A stretch of 45,072 bases of DNA from Candidatus Gastranaerophilales bacterium (GTDB lineage Bacteria; Cyanobacteriota; Vampirovibrionia; Gastranaerophilales; Gastranaerophilaceae). The stretch is from assembly GCA_905235155.1 (NCBI GenBank), contig CAJOKJ010000004.1, positions 1-45,072 on the forward strand, given 5' to 3'. A program made the translations under genes and the position numbers. Position 1 is the first letter of the stretch. Each line of letters starts with the position of its first letter. Below the pieces are notes generated by a model, which searched no databases, had not been told where the DNA came from, and worked only from the letters and a program-made list of their open reading frames with translations. Shown piece by piece: positions 17,007-25,832 of this stretch.

Positions 17007-18458
17007 ATGGAAAAAGAAAGATTACTATACAGATTTAGACCAATGTATTCATTATTAGAAAAATACAACGAACTTGAGAATGAAGAAATATATTTTTCTT
17101 CTGTTGAAGAATTAAACGATCCTTTAGAAGATTTCTTGGCAATAAATTTTGATGGTGATAAAATTCTTTGGACTAACTTTTTAAAAAATTATCTTTTTTG
17201 CTTATTTCAATTTAGATTAACTTTAGCATTAGCCGAAGACGATAAAGAGTATACAGCTGATGATATACATCCATATTATGATGAGACATTAAGAACTATT
17301 TCTAGTATAAAAGGACAAAAATTCTATGATATTTGCGAAAAAATTCTTACAAATGAGGCTGTACAAAATTTAGTTGATTATTTATCAAGTCAAGAACAAC
17401 CAATAACTAATACAGAACTGTGTCTTTTATTACAAGCATTTCATTTTTATTTTTTAGAAGTCTTGGTATCTTTTGATAGAAAAACAAATAACGACTATGA
17501 GATAACTGTTGAACATCAAAATCTCGATATGTTGAATATTATACTAAATACAATAAAAAACAGTAAAAACAGTCGTGATTTATTTAAATTTTTAATAAAT
17601 TTTATTAATGAAATGAATAATAACAATATTTTATTAAGAAAGTTAACCAGTTCAGACAATAGTGTAAAAGAAAAAAATTTTATATTATTACTTGATTATC
17701 CAAAACTATATTTAAATAAATTACCAGAGATAATGTTTCCAAATCCTTTTATTGCTTGTTTTTCCAAAGATTATCGGGATTTATCTTTATGGGGATATTA
17801 TGCAGATTCTAGCAAAGGAGCATGTCTAATATATAAAGTTGAAGAAAAAAATAATTCTTTGTTTTTACCGATTGAAAAGGTTACAACTTGGGGTGGTGAT
17901 GGTGAAAACTTCTGGGAAAGAAAAGAATATACAGAATTAGAAATTAAGCCTGTTGCATATGAGAAACAAAAACCTTGGGTATCATTTTTTAGAAGTTTAG
18001 GAAGAATATCACATACTTCACTTGTAAAATATTGGTATTCTGATGAAAATCAAGTTAGTGAAAAAGTTAAAGATTTGGTAGATTATGATAAAAGTAATGA
18101 ATGGAGAATAAATTATTGGCAAAATATCAGCAATAATATAAATACAAAACATATTAACTGGAAACATGAACAAGAATACAGGATTGTTGAACAAACAATG
18201 TATTCAGATATGTATGATACAAAAGATAAGAGAAAATTAAAATACAAGTTTAGTAATTTACGTGGGCTTATTTTTGGAATTAATACTTCAGATGAAGATA
18301 AACTAGAAACTATTAAAATATTAAAAGCGAAATGTAATAATCATAATATTAAAGATTTTAAATTATATCAAGCAATATACAATAATAAAATTGGTGAAGT
18401 CGAAATAATACCAATGAGAACATTGGATTGTATAGAAATAAGGAATGAAAAAAAATAA
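17007..18458 (+). CDS. DUF2971-like protein
   Basis: This 483-residue cytosolic protein has the layout of the DUF2971 family. The N-terminus has a YRFRP-type start, EEIYFSSVEELNDPLED (residues about 26-42) and, in the middle, CFSKDYRDLSLWGYYADSSKGACL (about 252-275). Near the C-terminus are a VAYEKQKPW strand and EQEYRIVEQ. It is longer than usual because of a helical insert (about residues 60-240). The biochemical activity of the family is unknown to me, though members recur beside mobile elements and defence genes. Translation starts after AAGGA. It is the first gene behind ssrA and converges with the dead-DnaE operon. Confidence 0.7.
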   Translation: MEKERLLYRFRPMYSLLEKYNELENEEIYFSSVEELNDPLEDFLAINFDGDKILWTNFLKNYLFCLFQFRLTLALAEDDKEYTADDIHPYYDETLRTISSIKGQKFYDICEKILTNEAVQNLVDYLSSQEQPITNTELCLLLQAFHFYFLEVLVSFDRKTNNDYEITVEHQNLDMLNIILNTIKNSKNSRDLFKFLINFINEMNNNNILLRKLTSSDNSVKEKNFILLLDYPKLYLNKLPEIMFPNPFIACFSKDYRDLSLWGYYADSSKGACLIYKVEEKNNSLFLPIEKVTTWGGDGENFWERKEYTELEIKPVAYEKQKPWVSFFRSLGRISHTSLVKYWYSDENQVSEKVKDLVDYDKSNEWRINYWQNISNNINTKHINWKHEQEYRIVEQTMYSDMYDTKDKRKLKYKFSNLRGLIFGINTSDEDKLETIKILKAKCNNHNIKDFKLYQAIYNNKIGEVEIIPMRTLDCIEIRNEKK

Positions 18459-18462
18459 ATTT

Positions 18463-19263
18463 TTAAATTTTTATAAATTCAAAGTCACGCAATCCCATTT
18501 TTTCGATGGTTTCTTTTGAATATTGCGTTGTTAAATCTCCCTCCGGAGACATTTTTACAGGGATTATTTCATCAATTGGTGTTGGGGTGATAATTATACA
18601 TATATTGTTTTTGTCAGGTATTTCGACTTTTGCAACGCAATTTGAGCTAAATCTTGGGATAAGATATTCATCAATAACTTGTTCGCATCTGTCTGCATCA
18701 ATTTCAATACTAAAATCAGGGATTTCGCAAACTTTTCCGGTTTTAATTTCATGCTTATTTGCCCAATTAACAATATCTTTGATTAAATCAGCATTTATTA
18801 CATTCGATACTTTAATTGAATCTATTTCAAAATCGCATTTATTTACAATTTCATCTGCAGTACCTACTGTTTTAATATTTAATTCACTTGCGAGTTCTGA
18901 AAGTTGCGTATTGTTTTGCAGTTCTATATAAAAATCATTCCCGAATAAATTTTTATAATATTCAGCAATTTCTATTGCACCAAATTTATCGCCATCCAAA
19001 AGTCTTTTTGCAATTTCCCCATTGGTGCCGGATAAACAAATTAAACCATCTTTATATTGTTCTAAAATATTGTGGTTGATGCGAGGTTTTATAATATAAC
19101 CCTTTGTCATCGAAATTGAGCTTAATTTGCAGAGATTATGATACCCTTTCTCATTTTTTACAATTAGGATAAGACTATAGTAATTCGTATTATATTCTTC
19201 TATACCGCCATCACAAATATAAAGTTTCGCAGTTTTCATACCATTAGAATAATCTATGTTCAT
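18463..19263 (-). CDS. Miniaturised, catalytically dead DnaE-like protein
   Basis: This 266-residue protein reads as a shrunken DNA polymerase III alpha subunit (DnaE). Residues 1-45 match the start of the PHP domain (DYSNGM, then YYSLILIVKNEKGYHNLCKL). Residues 55-135 match the rest (KPRI, DGLICLSG, LASELNIKTVGTAD). Next come INWAKE-like IVNWANKHEI and the palm motif. Normally this is PD-(F/I)-D-x-D; here it is PDFSIEI (182-188). The protein ends with PTPIDEIIPVK and TQY...MGLRDFEFIKI, where DnaE has the GLxKFDFLGL motif. All three catalytic aspartates are therefore replaced (Ser185, Glu187, Glu262). The PGRGSAAGS motif and the HxH of PHP are also missing. Polymerase activity is very unlikely. 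A DNA-binding, decoy or regulatory role is my inference. GGAGG 9 nt upstream favours this ATG. Confidence 0.75.
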   Translation of the reverse strand: MNIDYSNGMKTAKLYICDGGIEEYNTNYYSLILIVKNEKGYHNLCKLSSISMTKGYIIKPRINHNILEQYKDGLICLSGTNGEIAKRLLDGDKFGAIEIAEYYKNLFGNDFYIELQNNTQLSELASELNIKTVGTADEIVNKCDFEIDSIKVSNVINADLIKDIVNWANKHEIKTGKVCEIPDFSIEIDADRCEQVIDEYLIPRFSSNCVAKVEIPDKNNICIIITPTPIDEIIPVKMSPEGDLTTQYSKETIEKMGLRDFEFIKI

Positions 19264-19279
19264 AGTCATAACCCTCCAA

Positions 19280-19984
19280 TTATTTCCATTCTATTTGTAA
19301 AACCTCAATTTGCAAATATTTAATTATTTTACTTACATTTGGTCTGTTTTCTTGATATTCTCTATAAGCATTTGAGCCATCTAAAAGTACCAGTACTTTT
19401 TTAATTTGCGGATTTTGAGATGATATTGGCGCATTATCTTTTATATAAAAATCTTTTACCAATTTCTCTTTATCAATTGTTTGGTAAAGGGTTTGGATTT
19501 TCAATACAGCACTTAATAAAGTGTGCTCTGAATAATCCGGCTCAAACTCGATTATAAAAAGCTCATCTGTGTCTTTTTTGTATGTGATAAGGTCAACAAC
19601 TCCGGCTTTGTCATCAGGATAATTTCCAAGTTCAATTTCTGATTCAACAATCGTACCAAATTTTTCTTCAAGATGCAGTGATAAATAACAGGATGCCGGA
19701 GAAAATTTTGTATGCGTTTGGTATGGTGTTTTTTTGGTAATTTGTTTTACTCCGGTGAAATTATCTTTTTCAATAAATCCGTTTTCAAGTAAAAATGCGC
19801 CGACAACTTCTGTATAGTCTTCGTTGGTGTCTGAGGTTTTACCAATTCTTGAAGCTGATTCAGATAGCCAAAAAGTATCTGCACCAATAAAGTCGTCTTT
19901 TAAATTTAGATCCTTTACCCAGTTACCATGCTCTGCGATGTCTGTACCTGTCATTTCAACAATTTTGTCTTTCGTGTAATCCAT
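19280..19984 (-). CDS. Putative PD-(D/E)XK-like nuclease
   Basis: This 234-residue cytosolic protein belongs to no family I can name. Its centre has the spacing of a restriction-like nuclease fold: a beta-strand with Asp131 (AGVVDLITY), then a hydrophobic strand LFIIEFE with Glu146 and Glu148. The classic Lys is replaced by Glu, so activity is uncertain. An upstream Glu-rich strand (VESEIELG) and downstream helix SEHTLLSAVLKIQTLY also fit such folds. The start is set by GGAGGT 7 nt before the ATG. It is cotranscribed with the dead-DnaE gene 16 bp downstream. A WYL-type operator lies about 50 bp upstream. Confidence 0.5.
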   Translation of the reverse strand: MDYTKDKIVEMTGTDIAEHGNWVKDLNLKDDFIGADTFWLSESASRIGKTSDTNEDYTEVVGAFLLENGFIEKDNFTGVKQITKKTPYQTHTKFSPASCYLSLHLEEKFGTIVESEIELGNYPDDKAGVVDLITYKKDTDELFIIEFEPDYSEHTLLSAVLKIQTLYQTIDKEKLVKDFYIKDNAPISSQNPQIKKVLVLLDGSNAYREYQENRPNVSKIIKYLQIEVLQIEWK

Positions 19985-20033
19985 AATTTGTACCTCCATT
20001 TTTATATCATATTCGTATTTTAATATTTATATG

Positions 20034-20048
20034 TGTCAAATATGGACG
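20034..20048 (-). promoter_or_regulatory. Predicted WYL operator B, nuclease/dead-DnaE operon
   Basis: On the minus strand this reads CGTCC-ATATT-TGACA, then CA and a TATAAA -10-like box. It matches 12 of 15 positions of the operator in front of the WYL gene, with the same orientation and the same 2-3 bp distance to the -10 box. It lies 50 bp before the nuclease start codon. Confidence 0.6.
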
Positions 20049-20080
20049 TATTATTTTTATTAATATGTAATGTCTCTAAA

Positions 20081-21052
20081 TTACAGATTTGTCAAGACTT
20101 TTTGCAGGTATTCTTTATATTTTTTCTTTAATTCTTTCGGCGCAATTATTTTTACAGTATCACCCCATTTGAAAAGATTCCAAATGATATGCTTATCTCC
20201 GCTTGCTTTAAAAGTGACAGTATAGCTGCCATCTTTTTCCCACTTAGCTTTTTGTGTCGGATGGAAATTATAATTTGAAGCATCTTCTGCTGCGGAAGCA
20301 TAAAATTTCAGTTTTACGTTATAGATTTCACCCTGAAAAACTCCAAAAGATTTATTGGCAAATTCTCTTAAATTAAATCCTTTGTTATCAAATTTTTTAT
20401 TCGTTAATTTTAAATTCTCAAAATGGTGCAAAAGGTAGGTAAAAGGCTCCTGCCCTTTTTCATCTTCTATTGCAACAAGATAAATCTTTTCTCCGAATAA
20501 TAGACCGAGCGGAGATAATAATTTATCTTTATCGTTATATTTTCCTGATAGTTTGAAACCGCCTCTTATTGCTTCACGAATAATAGATATAGAGTCTAAA
20601 TCAATTTTGTAATTCGGTGATTGTTTAACGGCATAGCCTTCCGAATGTAAAATATATTCGACTTCATTTTCTATATTATTTAGTTTTTTATTATTTAAAG
20701 TTTTGATTTTATTGATAGTTGTAGATAAATCTTTCTTTGAAACCTTATCGCAATTTTGTTTTAGTTTTTCTAAAGTTGCAATTTCATCATTTGAAAACGA
20801 TACCAATTCATTCATAGAATAATTTATAAAACCCCAGCGTTTTACTCTTGATTCTGTTGGGATTTCATCAACTTGCGGAAGTAAACTCAGCACACTATCA
20901 CGCATTCTCTCCGCAGTTCTTCTTGATACGTTAAATTCTTCTTGAATATCATTTAGAGAAACTCCGGCAATTTTTGATTGCATCAGAATTATAAGTTCGA
21001 TTATATCCGTTACTCTTGAGTATCTTGGTTTAAAATTATTATCTTCCGGCAT
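20081..21052 (-). CDS. HTH-WYL transcriptional regulator
   Basis: This 323-residue regulator has an N-terminal winged helix-turn-helix (VSLNDIQEEFNVSRRTAERM, about residues 33-55). A helical linker follows, then a WYL domain (about 150-240, GGFKLSGKYN, LSPLGLLFGEKIYLVAI) and a C-terminal WCX extension ending in the WGDTVKIIAPKELKKKYKEY region. WYL proteins sense nucleic-acid or nucleotide ligands and often repress phage-defence operons (CapW, BrxR types). A near-perfect palindromic operator lies 30 bp upstream, suggesting autoregulation. Copies of the same site precede three other units in this window. GGAG 8 nt upstream favours this ATG over the one 6 nt earlier. Confidence 0.9.
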   Translation of the reverse strand: MPEDNNFKPRYSRVTDIIELIILMQSKIAGVSLNDIQEEFNVSRRTAERMRDSVLSLLPQVDEIPTESRVKRWGFINYSMNELVSFSNDEIATLEKLKQNCDKVSKKDLSTTINKIKTLNNKKLNNIENEVEYILHSEGYAVKQSPNYKIDLDSISIIREAIRGGFKLSGKYNDKDKLLSPLGLLFGEKIYLVAIEDEKGQEPFTYLLHHFENLKLTNKKFDNKGFNLREFANKSFGVFQGEIYNVKLKFYASAAEDASNYNFHPTQKAKWEKDGSYTVTFKASGDKHIIWNLFKWGDTVKIIAPKELKKKYKEYLQKVLTNL

Positions 21053-21081
21053 ATTCATATCTCCATTATAAAATTATAATC

Positions 21082-21096
21082 TGTCAGATTTGGACA
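21082..21096 (-). promoter_or_regulatory. Predicted WYL operator A (autoregulatory)
   Basis: On the minus strand TGTCC-AAATC-TGACA is followed after 3 bp by TATAAT. The site lies 30 bp before the WYL start codon and overlaps the spacer of the promoter, as expected for repression. It differs from operator C at one of 15 positions. Confidence 0.65.
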
Positions 21097-21144
21097 TATT
21101 TAAAATTATTATAAATAAAAAATTTAATGTTTTGCAAGCATAGT

Positions 21145-22752
21145 CTATGCAACCATTTTTATCAGTTTTTGCAGGCTTATATCATCATCCTGTGTTCCAT
21201 TTAGTATTTGTTCTGTTAGTGTTGGCGGTAAAAATCTTAAATTCAACAGGTTTCTTATATATTTTGAATCTTTAAAACCTTCTTCCGCTTGGAGTTTTGT
21301 TATTGTTGCACCCTCTTGCAAGCGTTTATAGTAATAATGGCTTTTAATAATCGCATTAACTAAATACGGATTTGGTATTGGCGCATCGTCATCTTTGACT
21401 TTAACTATCAGAATATTCCCCGATTTTGAAGGCTGAGTTAATTTTATTTTCTTATTAACTATATATGGTGTAACTTCTTTTCCTTCAATATTCAAATCTT
21501 CACCATCTGCAATAAGTTCCAACAATTTTGGTACCACTTTTTCATTAAATGCTACCTCGACAGATTTATCAGAAACTGTAACTTTATTAACTATAGCCCT
21601 TATTAATTTTGGCTCTGCAAAATCTTCAATCTGTTTAATCGCGTTTATTAGGCGTTCTTGCTCTTTCAAGTCATAGTATGATAAAATTCTGTGCATTTCT
21701 TTTTTGTTTTGCAGAAATTCTTTCACATTTTCAATAACAAATTTTTCAATTTCTCCGGCAGGGATTTTTGAAACTGAACCGGCTTGAGATTTTTTGTATT
21801 TCTTAATAGCCTGACTAATATAGTATCTGTATCTTCTTCCATGGCAGTTGCTATGGGATGGAGTCATTTTATTATTTTTATCATCAAATATTAATCCCTT
21901 CAGCAGAGAATTTGAAGAACTTTTAGTTCCGCAAACTTTATCTAATTTATTTTCATATAAAAGTTTTTGCACCCTTTCAAAAGTTATATCGTCAATAATT
22001 CCGTCGTGCTCGCCTTCATAAACATTGTCTTTATGTACGATTTTACCAATATAGACTTTGTTGGAGAGCATATGATAAAGCTGACCTTTAAAAAATTCTC
22101 GTCCCTTTTTAGTTTTAATATCTTCTTTTTCAAGCCAATCTTTCAGCTTCGGAACGCTTTGCAGTTCCAAATATTTATCAAAAATCAATTTAACCTTTTG
22201 AGCGTCATCTTCTTTGATAACAAGTGTTGTACCGACTTTTTCATAGCCAAGTGGAGTGCATCCACCCATCCACATTCCTTTTTTCTTTGATGCTGCGATT
22301 TTATCCCGAATTCTTTCTCCGGTAACTTCCCGCTCAAATTGAGCAAATGATAATAATATATTTAAAGTCAATCTTCCCATAGAAGTTGTGGTATTAAATT
22401 GCTGAGTTATAGATACAAATGACGTTCCGTGCTTATCAAAAACATCTATTATTTTTGAAAAATCCATCAAAGAACGTGTTAATCTATCAACTTTATAAAC
22501 TACAACAATATCTATTTTATTATCCTCTATATCTAAAAGCAGCTCTTGAAACGCAGGACGATTCATTGTTCCGCCGGAATAACCGCCGTCATTATATTCC
22601 TTTTTAATAAGTACCCAACCCTCGTGCATTTGTGATTTTATATAAGCCTCGCAAGCTTCTCTTTGAGCATCAAGAGAGTTGAAATCTTGCTCCAATCCTT
22701 CTTCTGATGATTTTCTAGTATAAATAGCGCATCTGATTTTCTTTTTATCCAT
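21145..22752 (-). CDS. Serine recombinase (large, resolvase/invertase N-terminus)
   Basis: This 535-residue protein is a site-specific serine recombinase, the integrase class of many phages and mobile islands. The N-terminal resolvase domain shows YTRKSSEEG with catalytic Ser15, LDAQREACEAYI, and VVYKVDRLTRSLMDF. LSFAQFEREVTGERIRDKI follows, and a recombinase domain covers about residues 185-290. The usual Cys-rich zinc ribbon is reduced (a single NCHG). A long C-terminal part has an RFLPPTLTEQIL end seen in alphaproteobacterial-type phage recombinases. GGAG 6 nt upstream favours this ATG. The start overlaps the DUF2924 gene by 8 bp, so the two are coupled. Confidence 0.92.
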   Translation of the reverse strand: MDKKKIRCAIYTRKSSEEGLEQDFNSLDAQREACEAYIKSQMHEGWVLIKKEYNDGGYSGGTMNRPAFQELLLDIEDNKIDIVVVYKVDRLTRSLMDFSKIIDVFDKHGTSFVSITQQFNTTTSMGRLTLNILLSFAQFEREVTGERIRDKIAASKKKGMWMGGCTPLGYEKVGTTLVIKEDDAQKVKLIFDKYLELQSVPKLKDWLEKEDIKTKKGREFFKGQLYHMLSNKVYIGKIVHKDNVYEGEHDGIIDDITFERVQKLLYENKLDKVCGTKSSSNSLLKGLIFDDKNNKMTPSHSNCHGRRYRYYISQAIKKYKKSQAGSVSKIPAGEIEKFVIENVKEFLQNKKEMHRILSYYDLKEQERLINAIKQIEDFAEPKLIRAIVNKVTVSDKSVEVAFNEKVVPKLLELIADGEDLNIEGKEVTPYIVNKKIKLTQPSKSGNILIVKVKDDDAPIPNPYLVNAIIKSHYYYKRLQEGATITKLQAEEGFKDSKYIRNLLNLRFLPPTLTEQILNGTQDDDISLQKLIKMVA

Positions 22753-23176
22753 TTGCAACTCCAAAGAACTTTTTACCATTCCAATGTGTTCCGGTTATAA
22801 CATTTGCGATGGCGGATAGGCTTTTGTATGTTTTATTTTTATATTTAAAGCCGTTTTCAATAGCGATAACTTCATGTTTTTCGCCTTTAAATTCCCGTAT
22901 GAATTTTGTTCCGGCTGTCACTCCAAATTGCTTAACTTTGTTTATATTTACTGATTTGCTTTTAGAATATTCGCTAACTAATTTATCTATTCTTTTCTGC
23001 AATATATCTGAATTTTCACCAAATTCAAGCTTCCATAAAATATCTTTTATTAGAAAAGACTTTGTAAGACCTATTGGAACCTCATCATTAAAATATTCAA
23101 AATACATACTTTGAAGCTCTTTTATAGTGAGGTTTTGCAAGTTTTCTTTTGTTGGCAGATTTTCGTTTTTCATCAA
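22745..23176 (-). CDS. DUF2924 family protein
   Basis: This 143-residue basic protein matches the DUF2924 layout. It has a helical start (LTIKELQSMYFEYFNDEVP, then SFLIKDILWKLEFG). The family end is GTKFIREFKGEKHEVIAIEN followed by GFKYKNKTYKSLSAIANVITGTHWNGKKFFG. DUF2924 genes are regularly found directly before a serine recombinase in prophages, as here, and may be its accessory or directionality factor. That role is inference from context. AAGGA lies 8 nt before the ATG. Overlap with the recombinase start implies equal expression. Confidence 0.85.
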   Translation of the reverse strand: MMKNENLPTKENLQNLTIKELQSMYFEYFNDEVPIGLTKSFLIKDILWKLEFGENSDILQKRIDKLVSEYSKSKSVNINKVKQFGVTAGTKFIREFKGEKHEVIAIENGFKYKNKTYKSLSAIANVITGTHWNGKKFFGVANG

Positions 23177-23273
23177 TAAAATCCTTAATTACTTGTACTT
23201 ACATTAATCACTCTCGAAGCCAATTACATCAAGTATTTACAAGCAATAAAGACACATTTCGTATCAATCAAAA

Positions 23274-23483
23274 TTAAAAGAAGTATTTCATATCAACTTC
23301 AAAAAATTGCGCAAGTTTATAAAGGGTTTTAATATTAACGGGGTGTTTGCCAAGCTCAATATTTGATAAATGGTCACGTGAAATATCCACTTCAAAGGCA
23401 AGTTGTTCTTGGGTTAGACCTTTATCTAACCTCAAAGCTTTCAATTTTCTTCCGAGTTCATTCTGTATTTTCCTAATACCCAT
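23274..23483 (-). CDS. XRE-family helix-turn-helix regulator
   Basis: This 69-residue protein is almost entirely a Cro/CI-type HTH domain: LGRKLKALRLDKGLTQEQLA, then VDISRDHLSNIELGKHPVN and a short C-terminal helix ending VDMKYFF. It resembles small phage or mobile-element repressors. There is no clear ribosome-binding site, so translation may be leaderless. It is divergent from the nuclease-MBL fusion gene. A palindrome, GTAGAA-TACG-TTCTAC, lies 36 bp upstream with one extra half-site 11 bp from the start codon, pointing to autorepression. Confidence 0.88.
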   Translation of the reverse strand: MGIRKIQNELGRKLKALRLDKGLTQEQLAFEVDISRDHLSNIELGKHPVNIKTLYKLAQFFEVDMKYFF

Positions 23484-23518
23484 GGAAAAAATTGTAGAAT
23501 GTAATCAACAATAATTCA

Positions 23519-23534
23519 GTAGAATACGTTCTAC
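23519..23534. promoter_or_regulatory. Predicted XRE operator
   Basis: GTAGAA-TACG-TTCTAC is a perfect inverted repeat of 6-bp arms with a 4-bp centre, in the divergent region between the XRE gene and the nuclease-MBL gene. A half-site GTAGAA recurs at 23494-23499. The same arms and spacing occur once more in the window at 43687-43702, upstream of the IS110 transposase. Confidence 0.55.
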
Positions 23535-23598
23535 AAAAACCCTTATAAACATTGACATTACTAAATTTTTAACATATGAATTATATATAAAAATATAA

Positions 23599-23613
23599 TG
23601 TCCAAAACTGACA
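23599..23613 (+). promoter_or_regulatory. Predicted WYL operator C, nuclease-MBL fusion gene
   Basis: TGTCC-AAAAC-TGACA is followed after 2 bp by TATAAA. It differs from operator A at one position and has the same orientation relative to the gene. A TATAAT (23594-23599) also abuts its left side, so binding would block either candidate -10 box. The start codon is 58 bp downstream. Confidence 0.65.
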
Positions 23614-23670
23614 GATATAAATGTTATGTTAAAAGTTGGTAGTGATAATAAACAATTAAAAGGAGCCTAT

Positions 23671-25797
23671 ATGACTGATAAAATAAAAACAAGAGCATTA
23701 GATGGAAAATTTTTAAACGAATTTTTAGAAGATGGTAAATTAAGTAATATTCTTAAAATTATTCAAAATGATAACAGTCTAATAATGTGCCTTCGTGGAA
23801 AGTATACAACTGTTTATTACAGAGGACTGCAAATATTAAAAATCATGCCTGACAGTTTCGATGTAAATACCGGCTATGGAATGGAAAAGCCTGATTTAAA
23901 ATACGATAAAGAATATTGGCTTCAATATTTTAAAGAAGCTAAACAAAAAATAGATGAACACTGCTGCATGGGACAAGCAAAATTAGAAAAAGAAATTCAA
24001 CAAATAATGTTTCGTGAAAATAGCTGCAATTCAATAGCAGATGAAACTGATTACTTTATTTTTGACTTAGAGTATTCTTATAAAAAGGCTCGTTTTGATG
24101 CTTTGGCAATATTTTGGTCAAGAAAAGACAGAGCATTTGGGAAAAATACAAAGTTAGCAATTATAGAAATCAAAGCAGGTCTAAAAGCAATAAATGGGAA
24201 TGCAAGCCTTTCAAAACATTATAATGATGTTCAAGAGTTTGTTGAAAATATTGAAAAAGATAATCTTTTAGATACATTTTTAGATGATATGAAAAATGTA
24301 TTTTCTCAGATGAAACTATTAGGTTTGATAAACACAAAAGCAAATCCCGATAAGATTTCTATTAAGGAAAATGAAATACAATTTATTTTTGCACTTGCAA
24401 ATTATAATGACAATTCAATTTTGTTGCAGCAAGAAATTAAATCAATGAAAATAAGTCATAATAATTTGTTCAAAACTTATATAGCAAAGTCACCATTCTT
24501 AGGTTATGGGTTATACGAAAAAAGCATGATTGATATAGAGAAAATGGTAATTAAAGAGAATAATCCTAAATTAATAATCCATAGAGGAACGCAGGAAATT
24601 GGCGGAAGCGCCGTTGAAATAAATAATGGTGCAACAAAATTGTTATTCGATTTTGGTGTACCGCTTGATTCAATGGTGAAAGAAGAATGGCATCCGGAGG
24701 ATTATAAACTGCCAATAACCGGTTTGTATAGTGATGAAACTCCAAAATTTAATGCGGTATTTTTGACTCATGCACATCCGGATCATTATGGTTTGATGCA
24801 ATTAATAAATCCTGAAATCCCTATCTATGTCAGCAAAGTAACTTATGACGTTTTAACTCAAATTGCGCCATTACTTCCCAAACAAAATACTACAAATTTG
24901 AATCTTCATGTTATTGATGGCGATATTGATTTTGGAAATATAAAAGTTAAAGCACATAGAGTTGATCATTCTATCGCCGGAGCAACTGCTTATGAAGTTG
25001 AAACAGACGGCAAAACAATAGTTTATTCCGGAGATATCAGATTCCATGGAAGAGCTTCTTGGCAAAGTTCCGTTTTCAAAAGAAAAATTAAAAATCCTGA
25101 TTACTTGATTATGGAAGGCACTACTTTAGGAAGAGTGGAACAAGATATTGTTAAAGAAGAAGATTTAGAAGAAGAATTTATTAAAATCTTTAAAAGCGGT
25201 AGGCTTCCTATGGTGCAGTTTTCTCCGCAAAATATTGATAGGTTTGTTACAGTATATCGTGCTTGCAAAAGAACAGGAAAAACTCTCGTAATTGATCCTT
25301 ATACGGCTTTCGTACTTGAAGTTTATTCTTCCTTGAGTGACAGTATCCCTCAATTCCATTGGGAAAATATTATGGTAAATTTTGCTCATAGCAGTATAAA
25401 CCATAAATTAGCCGAAGAAAAAATTCTTTTTAAATACAAAGATAAAAAAATAACTCTTGAAGAAATTGTTGCAAACCCTGAAAAATACGTTATCAAAGGA
25501 AATTGGGCAATAAATAAACAAATTTTTGATACTATTGACCACGAAAAACTTGAAGTCGTATTTTCAATGTGGAAGGGATATTTAGATAGACCTAACCAAT
25601 TTGATGATTATAAGGATGTAAAACTAACTGCGCTCCATACCTCCGGTCACGCATACATTGAAGATTTGCAAAAACTTGTTGAAAAAATGCAGCCAAAGCA
25701 TCTGATTCCGATTCACACAGAATGCAAAGATAGATATCAAGAATTGTTTAATGCAAATATTATTATTTTGAATGATGGTGAGGAGTTAGATTTGTAA
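23671..25797 (+). CDS. PD-(D/E)XK domain fused to RNase J-like metallo-beta-lactamase
   Basis: This 708-residue two-part enzyme is unusual. The N-terminal 290 residues contain a PD-(D/E)XK pattern, with Asp143 in RFDALAIFW and Glu166-Ile-Lys168 in LAIIEIKAG, so a DNA or RNA nuclease fold is likely. From about residue 298 a metallo-beta-lactamase/beta-CASP domain follows: the zinc motif THAHPDH (His367, His369, Asp371, His372), VDHS, SGDIRFHG, the CASP region (VQFSPQNIDRF, LVIDPYTAF) and the C-terminal LHTSGHAYIEDL and LIPIHTE motifs. These match RNase J-type ribonucleases. AAAGGAG before this ATG sets the start; the ATG 45 nt earlier has none. A WYL operator precedes it and a strong terminator follows. 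I predict an RNA/DNA-degrading effector. Confidence 0.8.
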   Translation: MTDKIKTRALDGKFLNEFLEDGKLSNILKIIQNDNSLIMCLRGKYTTVYYRGLQILKIMPDSFDVNTGYGMEKPDLKYDKEYWLQYFKEAKQKIDEHCCMGQAKLEKEIQQIMFRENSCNSIADETDYFIFDLEYSYKKARFDALAIFWSRKDRAFGKNTKLAIIEIKAGLKAINGNASLSKHYNDVQEFVENIEKDNLLDTFLDDMKNVFSQMKLLGLINTKANPDKISIKENEIQFIFALANYNDNSILLQQEIKSMKISHNNLFKTYIAKSPFLGYGLYEKSMIDIEKMVIKENNPKLIIHRGTQEIGGSAVEINNGATKLLFDFGVPLDSMVKEEWHPEDYKLPITGLYSDETPKFNAVFLTHAHPDHYGLMQLINPEIPIYVSKVTYDVLTQIAPLLPKQNTTNLNLHVIDGDIDFGNIKVKAHRVDHSIAGATAYEVETDGKTIVYSGDIRFHGRASWQSSVFKRKIKNPDYLIMEGTTLGRVEQDIVKEEDLEEEFIKIFKSGRLPMVQFSPQNIDRFVTVYRACKRTGKTLVIDPYTAFVLEVYSSLSDSIPQFHWENIMVNFAHSSINHKLAEEKILFKYKDKKITLEEIVANPEKYVIKGNWAINKQIFDTIDHEKLEVVFSMWKGYLDRPNQFDDYKDVKLTALHTSGHAYIEDLQKLVEKMQPKHLIPIHTECKDRYQELFNANIIILNDGEELDL

Positions 25798-25832
25798 ATT
25801 AAGCTTAAAAATATAAACATATAAAACACATT

